Source of the DNA: Campylorhamphus procurvoides
Taxonomy: Eukaryota > Chordata > Aves > Passeriformes > Dendrocolaptidae
Direction: 5' to 3'
Assembly (NCBI GenBank): GCA_013396655.1
Contig: WBMV01006647.1
Coordinates: forward strand, 1,645,938-1,709,937
Length of the DNA stretch: 64,000 bases
In this document: positions 24,001-35,828 of the stretch, piece by piece
Position numbering within the stretch: the stretch's first letter is position 1
How the letters are laid out: every line of letters begins with the position of its first letter
Notes under the pieces: generated by a model
Database searches by the model: none
Told to the model about the DNA's origin: nothing
What the model saw: the letters and a program-made list of their open reading frames with translations, nothing else
Program-made: the position numbers and the translations under genes

Positions 24001-26629
24001 AATGCCAGCACTGCAGCAAACAAAAGGAGAACCAATATTTATTGAGAAATAGAACTAGTTATGTCACATTTTGTAGGAACCAACAATGATATATGAAACA
24101 AAGAAATCTCATCTCATGTCCACAGATATTATAAATAGTGCCGTGCAATAACAAAGATACTACGAAGAAAGAATCAAACAATAAAATAAAGCCAGAACTA
24201 TGCGTGTACCTGGGGGTGGGGGCCGACTGAATGCTGCGAAAGTAAAATTCAGAGGATATATTATTGATAACTAAAATGATGACCCCTCTGGTCTTGCATG
24301 TTTTGTGATGTAACCTGTGATTTCTGCCAAGCACTTATAACAGTTCTCATCACAACATGAACTGATAGTGTGATATGTTAACATCACCACTAATGCACGC
24401 CAGCATTACACTTCTCTTTCTTCGCTTAGACAGCTTTCCTTCAGGCCATCAGACACTGGAGGTCTGTGCAAAAATGTACCTCTTCAAAACAAGTAAATCC
24501 CCACGAATTTTAACACAATTAAACCAATTCTACTTAAAATGGTTTTCTGATTCCCGTTTGTCATTTGAAATAGGGCAGACACGGCAAAGTTCAGATCCAA
24601 TTCCAGATTTTTAAATTGTTTAAAGCTCAATAATGTCTACATTTGCTGTCTCTTTCAGACTTATCTAAAAATAACATTCAGTAAAAGAAAGGAGATAAAA
24701 ACTAAGAATTTTAATATCCTGTTTTGCCATTTTTCTTTATTCTTTTCTAATATCCAATAACCTAATAATACAACATATAATAAATATTTAAGGGGAAATA
24801 GCAATGAATCTGCATTGTGCTTTCTAAAGTCTGTTCTTGAAAGGCTGATTACTCACAAATTGTAATGGGTCTATTATACAAAATTTATCTTTCTTTCATG
24901 ATGCGATTCTTTAGTCTTAATATTCACTTGATTCCCACTGATTACAATGGAATATGTACAAGAACAAAAGTAGATGGGACCAGATGGAGCTATAGAAATA
25001 TTCTCTCCTTTTAGATACACGCACACCCTTCAGGTCCCAAACGCATAAACATGTCTTAAGACTTGCTCTGTGGTCCTCATTACCAACCTAATAAAAACAA
25101 ACTCACTGATTGCATAGATTGCCAAAGGAGCTTTCACCTAAAATCCCAACAACACAGGACTGCTTTTCCCATCTTACCGCCTCTCCAGTGCTCCTTAGGG
25201 TGGTACCTCAACTCCTTCAAGTGCAGCTGAGCCCAAACATGCAAAACAAACAAGTGTCTTGTATTTCTAACCAGTTATCAGCATTTTCTTTCCATCCAAG
25301 AGGGAAACTTGGATGGTTTAATGCCCTTGGAGGCATTTGGGTTCCCACCTGGCATACTACCTGAGAAAGGTTACAGGTTTCTTCTTCAAGAACGGTTCTT
25401 AAATCCTGACCTTTTCTTTTGTATTCCTTTCTCTTTCCCTTCCCAAGCAGATAACTCCCTTATTCAGACACCTTTAAATTCCCTTCCAAGGGTCTATTTG
25501 TCCCTTTCATTGTCATCTTGGGTAGTCAAATACTGGGACTTCTCTCATGCCTTCTTATAAGAGACACCAAGCATTTATTTGCCCCCTAAATAGAGGTTTC
25601 AGCGTAATATGGAGCAAGCTATTCATCTGAGGAGAGCAGTACAAATTATTGGGTTAAGTGAACAAAACCGCACAAGATTTCATGTCGGGGGAAAAAAAAA
25701 AGAATATCTTTCCTTATGCTACAGGCATGCTCTGACAGTGATATCTTTAACATCTCCCTGCACACACAGGACTATAAAAGCATTAATACACACAATGAAG
25801 AAAACAGTTTGCTGTAGTTCCAAAGCATGGTTAGAGCTACACACCAGATAATAACACTTCATACATGTAAAAGCAGAAACACCACCATCATCATCTGCTA
25901 TAGAAACAAACAAGAAACCCCTCCTTGCAGCATGTACCTCTACTCCCAGATCCTATTCAGAAACAGTTAAAATATGAAATAAAATTATAAAGGCACCAAT
26001 GATATTTTTATAACAGAGCTATCGCGAGTAAGCTGTATTTTAGAGAAACACTGCACATTTTGATGACTGTCAAAATTTACATAACTTACTCTACATGAAT
26101 TAACTATGAGGTATAAAATGCAACTTTGGCTAAATAAACCCTCAGCAATTGTAAAGCAGTATTTCAGGCACTGCAAGAACTGGGGCAGACTGAAAGATTA
26201 AACAACAACAACAAAAAAGATGAATATTGAGTGAAGTGGTCTCCCCAATATTTAGTGACTGTTGTGAAATAAATTAAACTATCGGGGAAGATAATCTTTA
26301 GAAATACAGATGACAATTCTAGTTGCTCTAGTACTTTTTATTTTTATTTTTAATGGGTGTTTGTCAATTTAGTGTCTACAATCAAAACTCTGACATATTA
26401 GGGTAATGAACTGGGTCCGGGAATTACCAGAAAACACATAAATACTCGAATTTCTTGAAAACATGAAGTGTTAAGAGAAACAAATTCCAGTCTTTAACAT
26501 CTGTCCTACAGATTCTTACCATTTATCTGCTGATCAAAATTTCGAACGGTGCCAAAAAAAATCATGAAGTCAAAAGGACTTGGTGGGGGGAATCTTTGTT
26601 TCTCTCTAAAAGCCTAAAAGTTATACTGA
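21098..26629. other. Unique DNA, no gene seen
   Basis: These 5.5 kb hold no recognisable exon, RNA gene or retroelement body. The plus frames at 21819-22094 and 25110-25560 are short and without domains. Near 23926 there is a brief ATCATAGAAT that resembles the 3' terminus of a minus-strand CR1, but nothing CR1-like follows it. A perfect A+T palindrome (TTTATTA followed by TAATAAA) occurs around 22060-22073. Confidence 0.65.
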
Positions 26630-26829
26630 ACTGCAGCACAAAGAGTAAAGAGGTTGTTATTCATATTAACTACATTTACATTCCTATCGCAACATCCAGA
26701 GAGCTAATAGTGGGGTTATTAACATAACAAACGTAAATGTTCTATATAAATAATACTGTTTCAGGCCAGCAACCGCTCATCTGACAGCATTTAGGCACAG
26801 GCTCAACATCTGTTTATGAACACTTTGCC

Positions 26830-26853
26830 TAATGATATCATCAGATATCATTA
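26830..26853. repeat. Perfect 10-bp inverted repeat, 4-base spacer
   Basis: The arms TAATGATATC (26830-26839) and GATATCATTA (26844-26853) are exact reverse complements around ATCA. Each arm begins or ends in the homeodomain core TAAT/ATTA and holds TGATATC. The symmetry would suit a dimeric homeodomain protein, with TAAT cores facing outward. It lies in a repeat-free, slightly CpG-rich stretch. Binding is inference. Confidence 0.9.
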
Positions 26854-27572
26854 AGTGCGGCAGAATACAGCACAGAGGCAGGTGCAGCTGCCTTCAGTAC
26901 CCATCACAGAGGAAGAAAAGAGCTGCATTCCCGATCCGAAAACCCATCATTAGGACAATTTTCTTCGACAAACCAGCCCTGTGATTTCAATCTGTATATC
27001 ACCTGTAATTGTAGTTTTTAGCAAGAAGCTGATTCTATACATTTAGCGACGAATCACGTTGATGGCCTGAATACTGGAAACACATTTGTGCTACCAGCTG
27101 CGGCAGCTTTTTTTAGAGCCTGTGTTAACAAAATACTGCTAACAAGGCAATGCTTGGAGTGCAGCTTTGTTTCTCTTTCTTGTTCATAGTGTTTAGATGT
27201 GCATAATTATGGAGATTAGCAATTGATTGCTTCTCAATAATAATTGATTATTGGTCACTGAACCTTCCCCAAAGCACTTCGCTGAAGGTGAGGACAGGTG
27301 ATAAGTTCATTCTCAGCACTTCTAGGACAGCAAAATGAAAGGTCCAAAAGAACCTTCGATTTGTACATCGGTTTCCATGATAAACAGACCAAAGGAATAA
27401 TAGAATATCCCAAAGCCTCGTTTGCCCGGAGGCAAATTGTAGAGATCATAGCAAGCCTGCAGAATTCTCCCTGTGGACTATGTAAGAAACATACATCATT
27501 TTTATATATGTCAGTTGTTCTTTGATTTGAAAATATTTCTACCCATTTAATTTATCTTTTTCAGTCAGTTTT

Positions 27573-27592
27573 CTTAAATTGTACAATTTAAG
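27573..27592. repeat. Perfect 20-bp palindrome
   Basis: CTTAAATTGT is followed immediately by its exact reverse complement ACAATTTAAG with no spacer. The centre is TGTACA. An uninterrupted 20-bp palindrome is unusual in a window this size. Each half holds ATTGT/ACAAT, the core of SOX-family HMG-box sites, so the palindrome equals two SOX-type sites head to head. Function is inferred only. Confidence 0.95.
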
Positions 27593-28752
27593 CCTTATAT
27601 CAAAGAATGAATATCATTTCTGAATACCCCAAAAATGAAACAAACTGACAAAATAATGCAAGTCTCTTTAGCAGAAATGTACAAATATTGAAGCATCTAT
27701 TGTCACTGACTTCAAAATCACTATACCCTTTTGATCTGCTTTATATCCATCAAAATTTTGGTCTGTAGTGACTGCCTTGATGCAACGTAACATAATGTTG
27801 GGAATATAACATGATGCCACAGCTAAAATTTAAAGGCGAATGCTCTTATTTTTGGCTTAATCACCCACTGTCAATTTGGACAGCAAATATCCAATTTAAA
27901 TTTATTGGAGTGCATGGAAGCCACTCAGACAATAAAGTATCCGTAGCATTTGTAAAATGGTAAACATCGTTTCTTCTTGGCCATTCAAAAGTATTTTGAA
28001 CAGTTGAGACCCGTTTTTCTAACCCTTTTATGGTTACAGAAAAATGTAATTGCAAGTCTGACATATCAGCCCATCCATCTTTAGATAACCCTTTTTTAAA
28101 AAAAAAAATTTTACAAGGACATGCCTTCTCTATGGCAGAGTGAACTTTACAACCTGATTCATGAAAAATGCAGCTTGTTTAAAGTTAGGCTGCTCCATTT
28201 TGAGAAGATTTCTGTGCTAAAATGAGAAACAGATTGCACAATTATGATTCAGAAGGAAAATGCCCAAGATAGAGGGCTGGGGTTTAAGCAAGAGGAAGCG
28301 CCGGGACCACAGTCAGTGCTTGTTTTCTGCTCAAAGAAGTGCTGCACATCACGAATGTGCTCACTTTTAAGAGGGTCTCGGTCAGCTTTTGTGTTGTTTG
28401 CCTCAAAAGCAGCACAATGGCAGCAAAAGCCTCAAATTACACATCACATGCACGATCCAATCCAGCACCAGGGGCTGTTCAGTGCTTACACCCAACTACT
28501 TTTTACCACCTCCTACATGTGGACCTGGAAGAATAGAGAAGGTGCTCAAAAGAAAGCATTTTAAATGGCAGCAGGTATTTTTATGAATCTTGACAAAAAC
28601 CTACAAACCTTGGATATACTCTATCTGTGCACTCACTTTACAGAAAGGGGCTCTCTTTCTAAAACAGCTTTAATTCAACCTCTGTTTGTGCACACAATTA
28701 GAAGAGGAGATAATTTCCAAGCACAATGACTTGCAGGTGCAAATAGTGATAT

Positions 28753-28793
28753 AGATAACAAACTATCTGATCTGTGGGCACAGATAGATAGTT
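28753..28793. promoter_or_regulatory. GATA-motif cluster forming a hairpin
   Basis: Four WGATAR motifs lie within about 40 bases: AGATAA at 28753-28758, AGATAG on the minus strand at 28763-28768, and two overlapping AGATAG on the plus strand at 28782-28787 and 28786-28791. Bases 28761-28775 and 28780-28793 are reverse complements over 14 pairs with one bulged G, around the loop GGGC. GATA-factor binding is known for this motif; that it happens here is inference. The alternative is a small GATA microsatellite with chance symmetry. Confidence 0.4.
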
Positions 28794-28873
28794 AGACATC
28801 TAGAATCCTTATGTGCAGCCATAAATAATTGCATCCTCTATTATTTACACAAATAAAGAGAGGAAGCCAGCAT

Positions 28874-28910
28874 GGGGGGCGGGGGGGTACACCCACTTGT
28901 GAGGGGGGGG
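28874..28910 (+). other. G-run group, possible G-quadruplex
   Basis: Runs of six, seven and eight G (28874-28879, 28881-28887, 28903-28910) occur within 37 bases. The long runs can supply four GGG tracts, so a G-quadruplex on the plus strand is possible. Runs of this kind are also prone to sequencing error and length variation. Confidence 0.6.
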
Positions 28911-31900
28911 AAAGGAAGCAGTAAAACAAACAAGTACTTGATGCAGAACAGGTTATTTTTGGTGCAAACCCCCAACATTTTCAAAATACAGAGGCGACGT
29001 TAGGATTTAAGGTTACAGCCCCTCTTGTGCCAACTGGGGATCTCTCATAATGTTTTCAATGCCAGGCCTTTTTGAATTTAAGGCTGCTGCAGGATTTGCA
29101 CCACAGCAGATGAAGTGATACAGTTGCTCTTGTGCAAAATGAAGGTATGAACCAGTAATGTAAACAGTGAATTGCTTCAGAGCATTTGATGGCTGGGTGA
29201 AAAGAGTTCCTGCTACGTTTTGCATTAGTTTCTAATGTGTCTGTTAAACAAGTAAATGGATGCAACTGTTGAGATACTTTCACCAAAAACATCCTCAAAA
29301 CAGCCCTTTTATACAGACAAAGGCTAAACAGCTTTTTTATTAAAATGGGAGGAATCCTCAACACAGACTACTCAGGCATAGATCTGCAAGTAATATTCAT
29401 TTTACATAAATTATATTATCATACATGTCATATCCAAAGTATTATAAACATTATGAAGTTTGGAAAACAAATTATTTTAAAGTTTGCATAATGACTGCTA
29501 TCATTATCCATTCCCCAAATACATATCTATCTCTCTCTATATATATATACAGAAGTGGTCTTTCATCAAATGAATGCATGCAGACATTTTCCATAGGCTC
29601 CTGCCTCATTCAAGTGCACAGATGATTGGTTTGACCAAAACTTTTCATTTTCCTACTCTCTCCTTAATTATACTACAGTACTTAGGTCCTATTCAGAATT
29701 ATAAAGGTGTGTGCATGTTTTCCTGCAGCATTCACAGAACTGCAGTGTTTACATTCTTAATTCATTTTACAAGACCCCTTGGAAACAAGAGGGTGTCATT
29801 CCTTCTGTTGAATCTCCACAATGGGAAGGTTTAGGAGGAAAGACATTAAGATGAGACATATCTACTAATTTGGTGCAGTTGTGCTGCTGCTTCCTGAGGT
29901 CTCAAGTCAGACACCCAGCAAATGAGGAGCAGGTCAGTAGTGATAAATCATGAAGACAAAAGCAAGAACTGGGGATTGGAAGAGCTGGACAGAGCGCTGT
30001 GAGAAAAGCTCACCTTTCCATATATCAACTTGCTTTTTTTGTGCAGTCCCCTTACTGGTTCCTTGTACACTTTCAGAATATCAAAGACACAGTCAAATGC
30101 CTGATTTACCCCAAAAACTTTCTGTTTAACAAAGGATCTCTGATAAAAGCAAAGTGTGACCACTCAACCATAACACACACATGTGGGTGCAGTACTCATT
30201 TAAATTCACACAGTTCTGATTTCTAACTTCTGAGCACCTTATTCAACCCACAATGACATTTTTAAATACTGGATTTGTGCCTTATGACATGGGCTAGAGG
30301 CTGTGTGAGAACATTCTTGCTCTCCTTCTTTCTTTTTCAGTCATCCCTTCCTTAATCCTTTCTCTTCTCATCTTCTATGACCCCTCTCTTTTCCTTCTGT
30401 TAATAAGCTTCCTCATGCCCTTTCCCTAAACTATACATTTATCCTCAGAATAAAGGATTTAAAAAAACCCATACCAGCACACAGCTAAGAAAAGTGATGC
30501 CTTTAATTGTACAAGTTTCTCCTTTTTCTTCCTTTACGTATATAGGTTTCTTGAGATGACAATTCCTCAGGATAAAGAATGTCTCTGGGTTCTAGATGTG
30601 TATCTTGGAAGTGCCTGGCATACTTTTTCCATTACCATTGGGTAAAAAATACATAGAAATAACAGTAATTTTATTTGGTTTTATTTGTCATGTTATGCAT
30701 GCAACTATTACTTGTGTGAATGTGTTGCTATGACAAAAGGGTTTTCATCATGCAACAGATTTTGGCTTTGATAGGTACTGCAATAGTTGGAGACGATCAT
30801 CAACGGATCAGCTTATCTTTGTCAATTGATAGATTATTGTCTATCATTCTAAGGCAGTCCACTTAAAAATATGGCATTTACAACATTTGCCACGTGCTCC
30901 TTGGGCTTTGCAATACTGATGGATCATAGGAAAGAATGTTCAGTATGGGCATTTTCAGATTAACTGGTGAATTTTTTCCTTAGAAGTATCTCCCAATTTC
31001 TAGACTTTCCTTTGTTTAACCTCTTTCTACACAAAATCAAAAGTTTTATTTCTTTTTCTTCCAGGAGAAAGCTGACCTTAGAGGCAAAACATAGTGTAAT
31101 ATGTCAAAACCACAATATCTGATTTGTATGTAGCTCTTAAATGTTACATCATTTAAAAGCAAACAAAAGTTACTCTAAGACCCATTAGAGCCTAACACAA
31201 CAGCACAGCCTTGAAGAAGGTCTGATAATATGGATTGCAAACAGTGCCTCTTCTCTCAAGATAGCAACCATGGCTCACATTCAGAAGAACTGCAATTTAA
31301 AAATATATTTTTTGTATTTTCTTTTGCATTGAAGAGAATAAATCCCCTTTCTTTTCAAGATAAACACTTCTGGTAAGAGTTTAGAAATTGTAAAAACAAC
31401 ATTAACCCATAAAGCAGTGTCTGTCCAAATGCACAAAGAAGCTGAGAATGGAATCTTAAAAGATGTCACTGATTTAGCCCTTCCAGTGCTCAATGATAAG
31501 CAATTTAGACACCTCTTAACAATGATTTAATTGGAACATTATTAGCCTTTCCCTTTTCACATCTTTCAGAACCATTTCAAAAGGAGATGGAGAATCTCAG
31601 ACCTGCAAATCTCCTAGCTCTGATACACCAATCTTAGCAGATCAAGGATGACTTCTGGAAGAAGTTGGGTCATTCTGTTACAACCTGATGGAGTCCTGCA
31701 CTCCACCTGAAGGCTGGGACTTTCTCTCTTTTTGTCTCAGATAGAGCACTAAAATGACGCCTGCTCGAGCTGTGCCGCAGGACTGATCCCTTTGGCACAA
31801 GGAATGGCTCTCTTTATTCCTCCAAGGATACCTATTAGCACAGGCAGCATGATGTGGGACACAGGTCATTAGATCTGTTTGCATTTCCAAGCTTTGCTCT

Positions 31901-34900
31901 TCCCCACAGAGACTGGAATTTCCTTTTCTTGAAGGACAAGGTTCTGGCATTACAATGTAAACCTGCTGCTGTCATAACTTCTGGACAAGCCAGTGGTGGC
32001 TCAGGTGAGTTTCAAGGGTAGGAGCAGAACTAGGGTTGTCTCTCAGGGACCACTCACCCACCAAAACAACATTTCCCAGTCTGCTGCAAGTATAATCGCA
32101 TTTTTATTCTCAAAATATTAAGCCTTGCCTTCTGGAAAGCAAGTCATATTTTTTTCCTCTATTCATCTTAATTTTAGCCCTGATATTGTTAGCTACAGCT
32201 TGAAATAGGAATAGAAATTGGACAAAAACAAGATCTTAACCTTGAATATCTTGAACTTCAAGTGGTTTTAAAACTGTAGTTGAGTCAAATTTGGATTTCC
32301 ATAGGAGCTGTTAATTATTTATACAAAATACGGGGGTGTCATCACACTTAGGAGTATCACAGTAACAGATCTGACAAGATACACCATGGTTCTCCTGAGC
32401 AGCAATCCATTTGCAGGAATTTTAGCTTTAAAATCATGAAAATTTCCAGACTTTATGCTCCATTAGATGGACATGGATAAAACAGAATGAGTAGAGTTGG
32501 ATGAAAATGGCGGAAGGTGATGGTAATTAGAATTTGAACATTCACATATTTTTCTCATTACTTCTTCAAGTAATATTTCTTAAGGGAAGCAATACATTGT
32601 CAATACCAATTCTCAACAGGAACGTGGCTTAATACCATGCAATTGGCTTTTTATCAAATTCCGCTGGAGCAACTTCTCTGCCATCTGAGCAGGTTTTTTG
32701 CTAAATGCCACTGAAGTGGCGTCTCTTCAAAACAACACTAGAGAAGGTTTTGTTTGGTTTTGTGCTTTGTTTTTAGCACCCAAGTGACTCCAGCAAGAAG
32801 CACCAGTGCCAGACAATAATTACAATGAGTTGTGGTACCTTGGACGTACCATGGACAGATAGTGAGATATTCATGAAGGAGACTCTTTTTCTTTTATATA
32901 TATAAAATCATCATGTATTTGAGTCCAACATCCATGCAATATTGTGAAGTACTCAATAACAACAAACTCCCATATGTCATGCAACCCTGCCCACACTATT
33001 TGAAAACCAGTTAATACTTTTTCATTTATTGCTTTATACATGAAGGGAGGAGGAGAAGGCTGTAACTATCAAGTTCTTTTTATTTTTCTTGGAGAAATTT
33101 TAGGTTGCTGTAGTAATCAAACAGAGTAATATTTATTCATGAGTACATTTGGAAATAACCTACAGACTTTCAACAGCTGTATCAGGTAGTTAAACATGAA
33201 GTGCCCTCAAATACAGTTTCATCCCTGGTTTCCTTTGTGTACACTCACTTTGAGATAACCATACTGAATTGTATATAAATTAAATTTCCTATCATTTAGC
33301 CATAATTTAAAATATTTGAAAATAAAGTTAAAAGACGCTGTGGTACCTACGCTATTCAAAATTATCCACCTGGGAAGAACGTGCTCTGTGAAGAACAGAT
33401 TAAAGATGTCATTTTAATCTTTTACTGAGAATTTCTCACACTTTATCAATTCAACACTAATTTTTAGCAGCAGAGTAAATATGCTATGTGCCCTTTATTT
33501 AGTAGTAAGGTTGGCTCTATGGAAGACAATATAAAACCTTGAAACTAATAAAAATACTTCCCAAATTAAGGCTCAAAATATTTTATGACCAAAAGAAAGC
33601 AATATGTGTAATTTTGATTTATAGTGATCCTGTTCTGATGTAACCTCAATTTAATGGATAAAATATACCAATAATTTTGTAAATTTGTAAAGAGACACTA
33701 AAGCTTTTGTAAAATTTGATGGGAAGATAAGTTATCTATTGTTTCCACTTCTAATATACATGTGTAAAGCATTTACTAGAGTACTGCTTTATAAACAGCA
33801 CAAGATGGAAGTATCTGAACACTTAGGTTGTCACCTTAAAACAAACTGTCACACATTTTTCTTCACACATTTGAAACCCAACTTATCAACCTTAACAAGT
33901 GTTGTTATCAAAAGAATTTTGGTGCCTTTGTTCTTTCCCTTTTGCAAGTAAATTACACTTTTAGGATTTATTAAGACAAGAAACAATTTTTGAATAGCAG
34001 GTCAAAACTCTCTATGGAAAAATTCTCATTACTTTCTAGCCTGAAGCAGTATTTACCACTCCAACTTATCCATCTTTTTCCTGTTTTTTATATATCTATA
34101 TTTCCAGAATCTTGTTTCTGTGCCTAATGCTATAACATTGCAGCAGTTTGTTCAAAGCAACACTCTTATTTTTGCTCTTAGCCGGTGCTATACAAACCCT
34201 GATCAATTATTGAAGTGTAAGCCCTGAAGTAACACAGCCATTACTGCAGCAGGCAGATAAAAATGGAACACTTTTAGCTACAGTATATTTACTTTAGAGT
34301 TTCAGCAAACAAACCAACAAGTTAAACTACCTTGTCTTTCACTTTGTTTGATGTACTAATATTCCTGCATGTTCAAAAGTCTTTCTTTTAAAACAAAGTT
34401 ACAGAAATGTTATGGCTGCTTGTTTGTGAGACTACCTAAGCTTATATATTTGCATGAAACAGCCTTGAGATATAGAAAAGGCAACATTAAAGTAGTACAA
34501 ATCTAATACAGAAGCTGCTATCTGTAGTGCCATAAGAGCCACAGTTTTTTATGAGCTGTCTGGTATTTAAGTTCGCCAAACTGCAGAGCCTGCATATTGT
34601 AATGACATTAAAAATGATGCTGGGAGGTATCTTAAACAACAAACAGCATCACTGAGAGACGTATTCATTAAAGAAAAGAAAGAAAAATCAAATTAGAGGT
34701 GTTGGAAATTTCTCATGGAAATCAACTGCTAATCACTTGTGGACTTTTCTCCTTCTGCAGCTCACTCCTCTGCTCACAAAGGAGTGCCCAAGATGCAATT
34801 TTTTGCTAAAATGCTTTCTTATGTAATTACACAGAGTCTACTTGATAGCGACGCCAGTTCAGGACTACAACTATTCATCTTCTGATGGTGCTGCATGTGC

Positions 34901-35454
34901 ATCTGCACACAAGATATAATGTTTTTCAGTTTAAATGTCTGTTCTGGGTTTTAAAGATTCAATGATAGTGAAGATGACTGGAAACATTCCAGAATTTCCT
35001 ATATAAACTGCTTAGAAAAACCAAAAATTAGTACTTATGCTACAGAACTAATAATGTTTGACATTTGCATTTTATCACTTACTGTATGAAGAGCGGGAAG
35101 AACTTGTCCCAGGAAGTTTGGGGGAAAACTATGAAAACTCAGTTTTAGAAATGGATGTTTAAAAAAAGACTGTGTAGTTTTGCTCAGTTTTCAGCTGTTC
35201 CTTTTTTCCAGTTCCCAAAGGAAAGCAGGACGCGTGGCTTGCAAACACTATACGTGAACAGCTTAGGAGAAGTGATCTCATGAATACATAAGTATGTCAT
35301 CACGTCCCACTTGAAGGCATGTGATAACTGGATATAGTAGCCTCAAGTATAAAAAGCTCTATGTGCTTAGGTGTTTTCATAGGTTTGGACAAAAACCGAA
35401 CTCAGTATTACCACGAGGTGTTCATGGTTGGTTTTTTTTACTCTTTACAAGCAA
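28911..35454. other. Unique DNA, no gene seen
   Basis: These 6.5 kb contain no recognisable coding exon or repeat body. A pyrimidine-rich tract at 30315-30425 includes a textbook-like acceptor ending at 30340, but the sequence after it is not open. A 95-base exon-like segment at 31910-32004 is described as a finding. A short TA repeat lies near 29535. Otherwise nothing stands out. Confidence 0.6.
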
Positions 35455-35828
35455 GATTGAGAAGTGGCTGAGGGACCTGGGGTTGTTCAGCCTGGAGAAA
35501 ACAAGGCTGAGTGGGAACCTTCTCTCTCTACAACTACCTGAAAAGATGGTGTAGCCAGGTGGGGATCGGTCTCTTTTCCCAAATAACAAATGGCAGAGTG
35601 AGACAAAACAGCCTCAACTTGCACTAGGAGACGTTTAGATTGAAATCATGGTCAGGCATTGGAAAAGGCTTCCCAAGGAAGTGGTGGAATCACCATCCCT
35701 GGAAGTGTTCAAAAAATGTGTCAATGTGGTGCCTGGGGTCATAGTTTAGTGGTGGGCTTGGCAGTGTTGGGATAAAGGTTGGACTTGACGTTCTTAGAGG
35801 TCTTTTCCCACCTCAGTGATTCTATAAT
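35455..35828 (+). mobile_element. CR1 LINE, 3' end, internally decayed
   Basis: This is the sense-strand 3' end of a CR1 element. It opens with 'GAAGTGGCTGAGGGACCTGG' and 'TTGTTCAGCCTGGAGAAAAC', passes through 'GGAAAAGGCTTCCCAAGGAA', 'GTGGTGGAATCACCATCCC' and 'TGGAAGTGTTCAAAAAATG', and ends with 'GGTCTTTTCCCACCTCAGTG' then ATTCTATAATT. The order and the terminal ATTCTATRATT motif identify the family. It is 5'-truncated and non-coding. It is of the same type as the copy at 39718-39910, in the same orientation. The open frame at 35321-35554 runs into this repeat and is not a gene. Confidence 0.92.

Larger units (their letters stand above)
26630..28910. other. Unique block rich in palindromes, candidate regulatory
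   Basis: No repeat family or gene is recognisable. Within about 2.2 kb lie three strong inverted repeats (26830-26853, 27573-27592, 28761-28793), a GATA-motif cluster and a G-run group. By eye about 11 CpGs occur in 26641-27120, more than in adjacent sequence. Absence of repeats together with well-formed symmetric motifs makes this a plausible enhancer region. No alignment is available to show conservation. Confidence 0.4.

Noticed and set aside
28244..28564. 106-codon plus-strand open frame with overlapping frames in other phases
   Set aside because: Three overlapping frames are open at once, as expected from locally low stop-codon density rather than coding selection.
30315..30345. Strong-looking 3' splice site (polypyrimidine tract ending TTTTTCAG at 30340)
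   Set aside because: The downstream sequence is itself pyrimidine-rich with stops and has no donor at a sensible distance.
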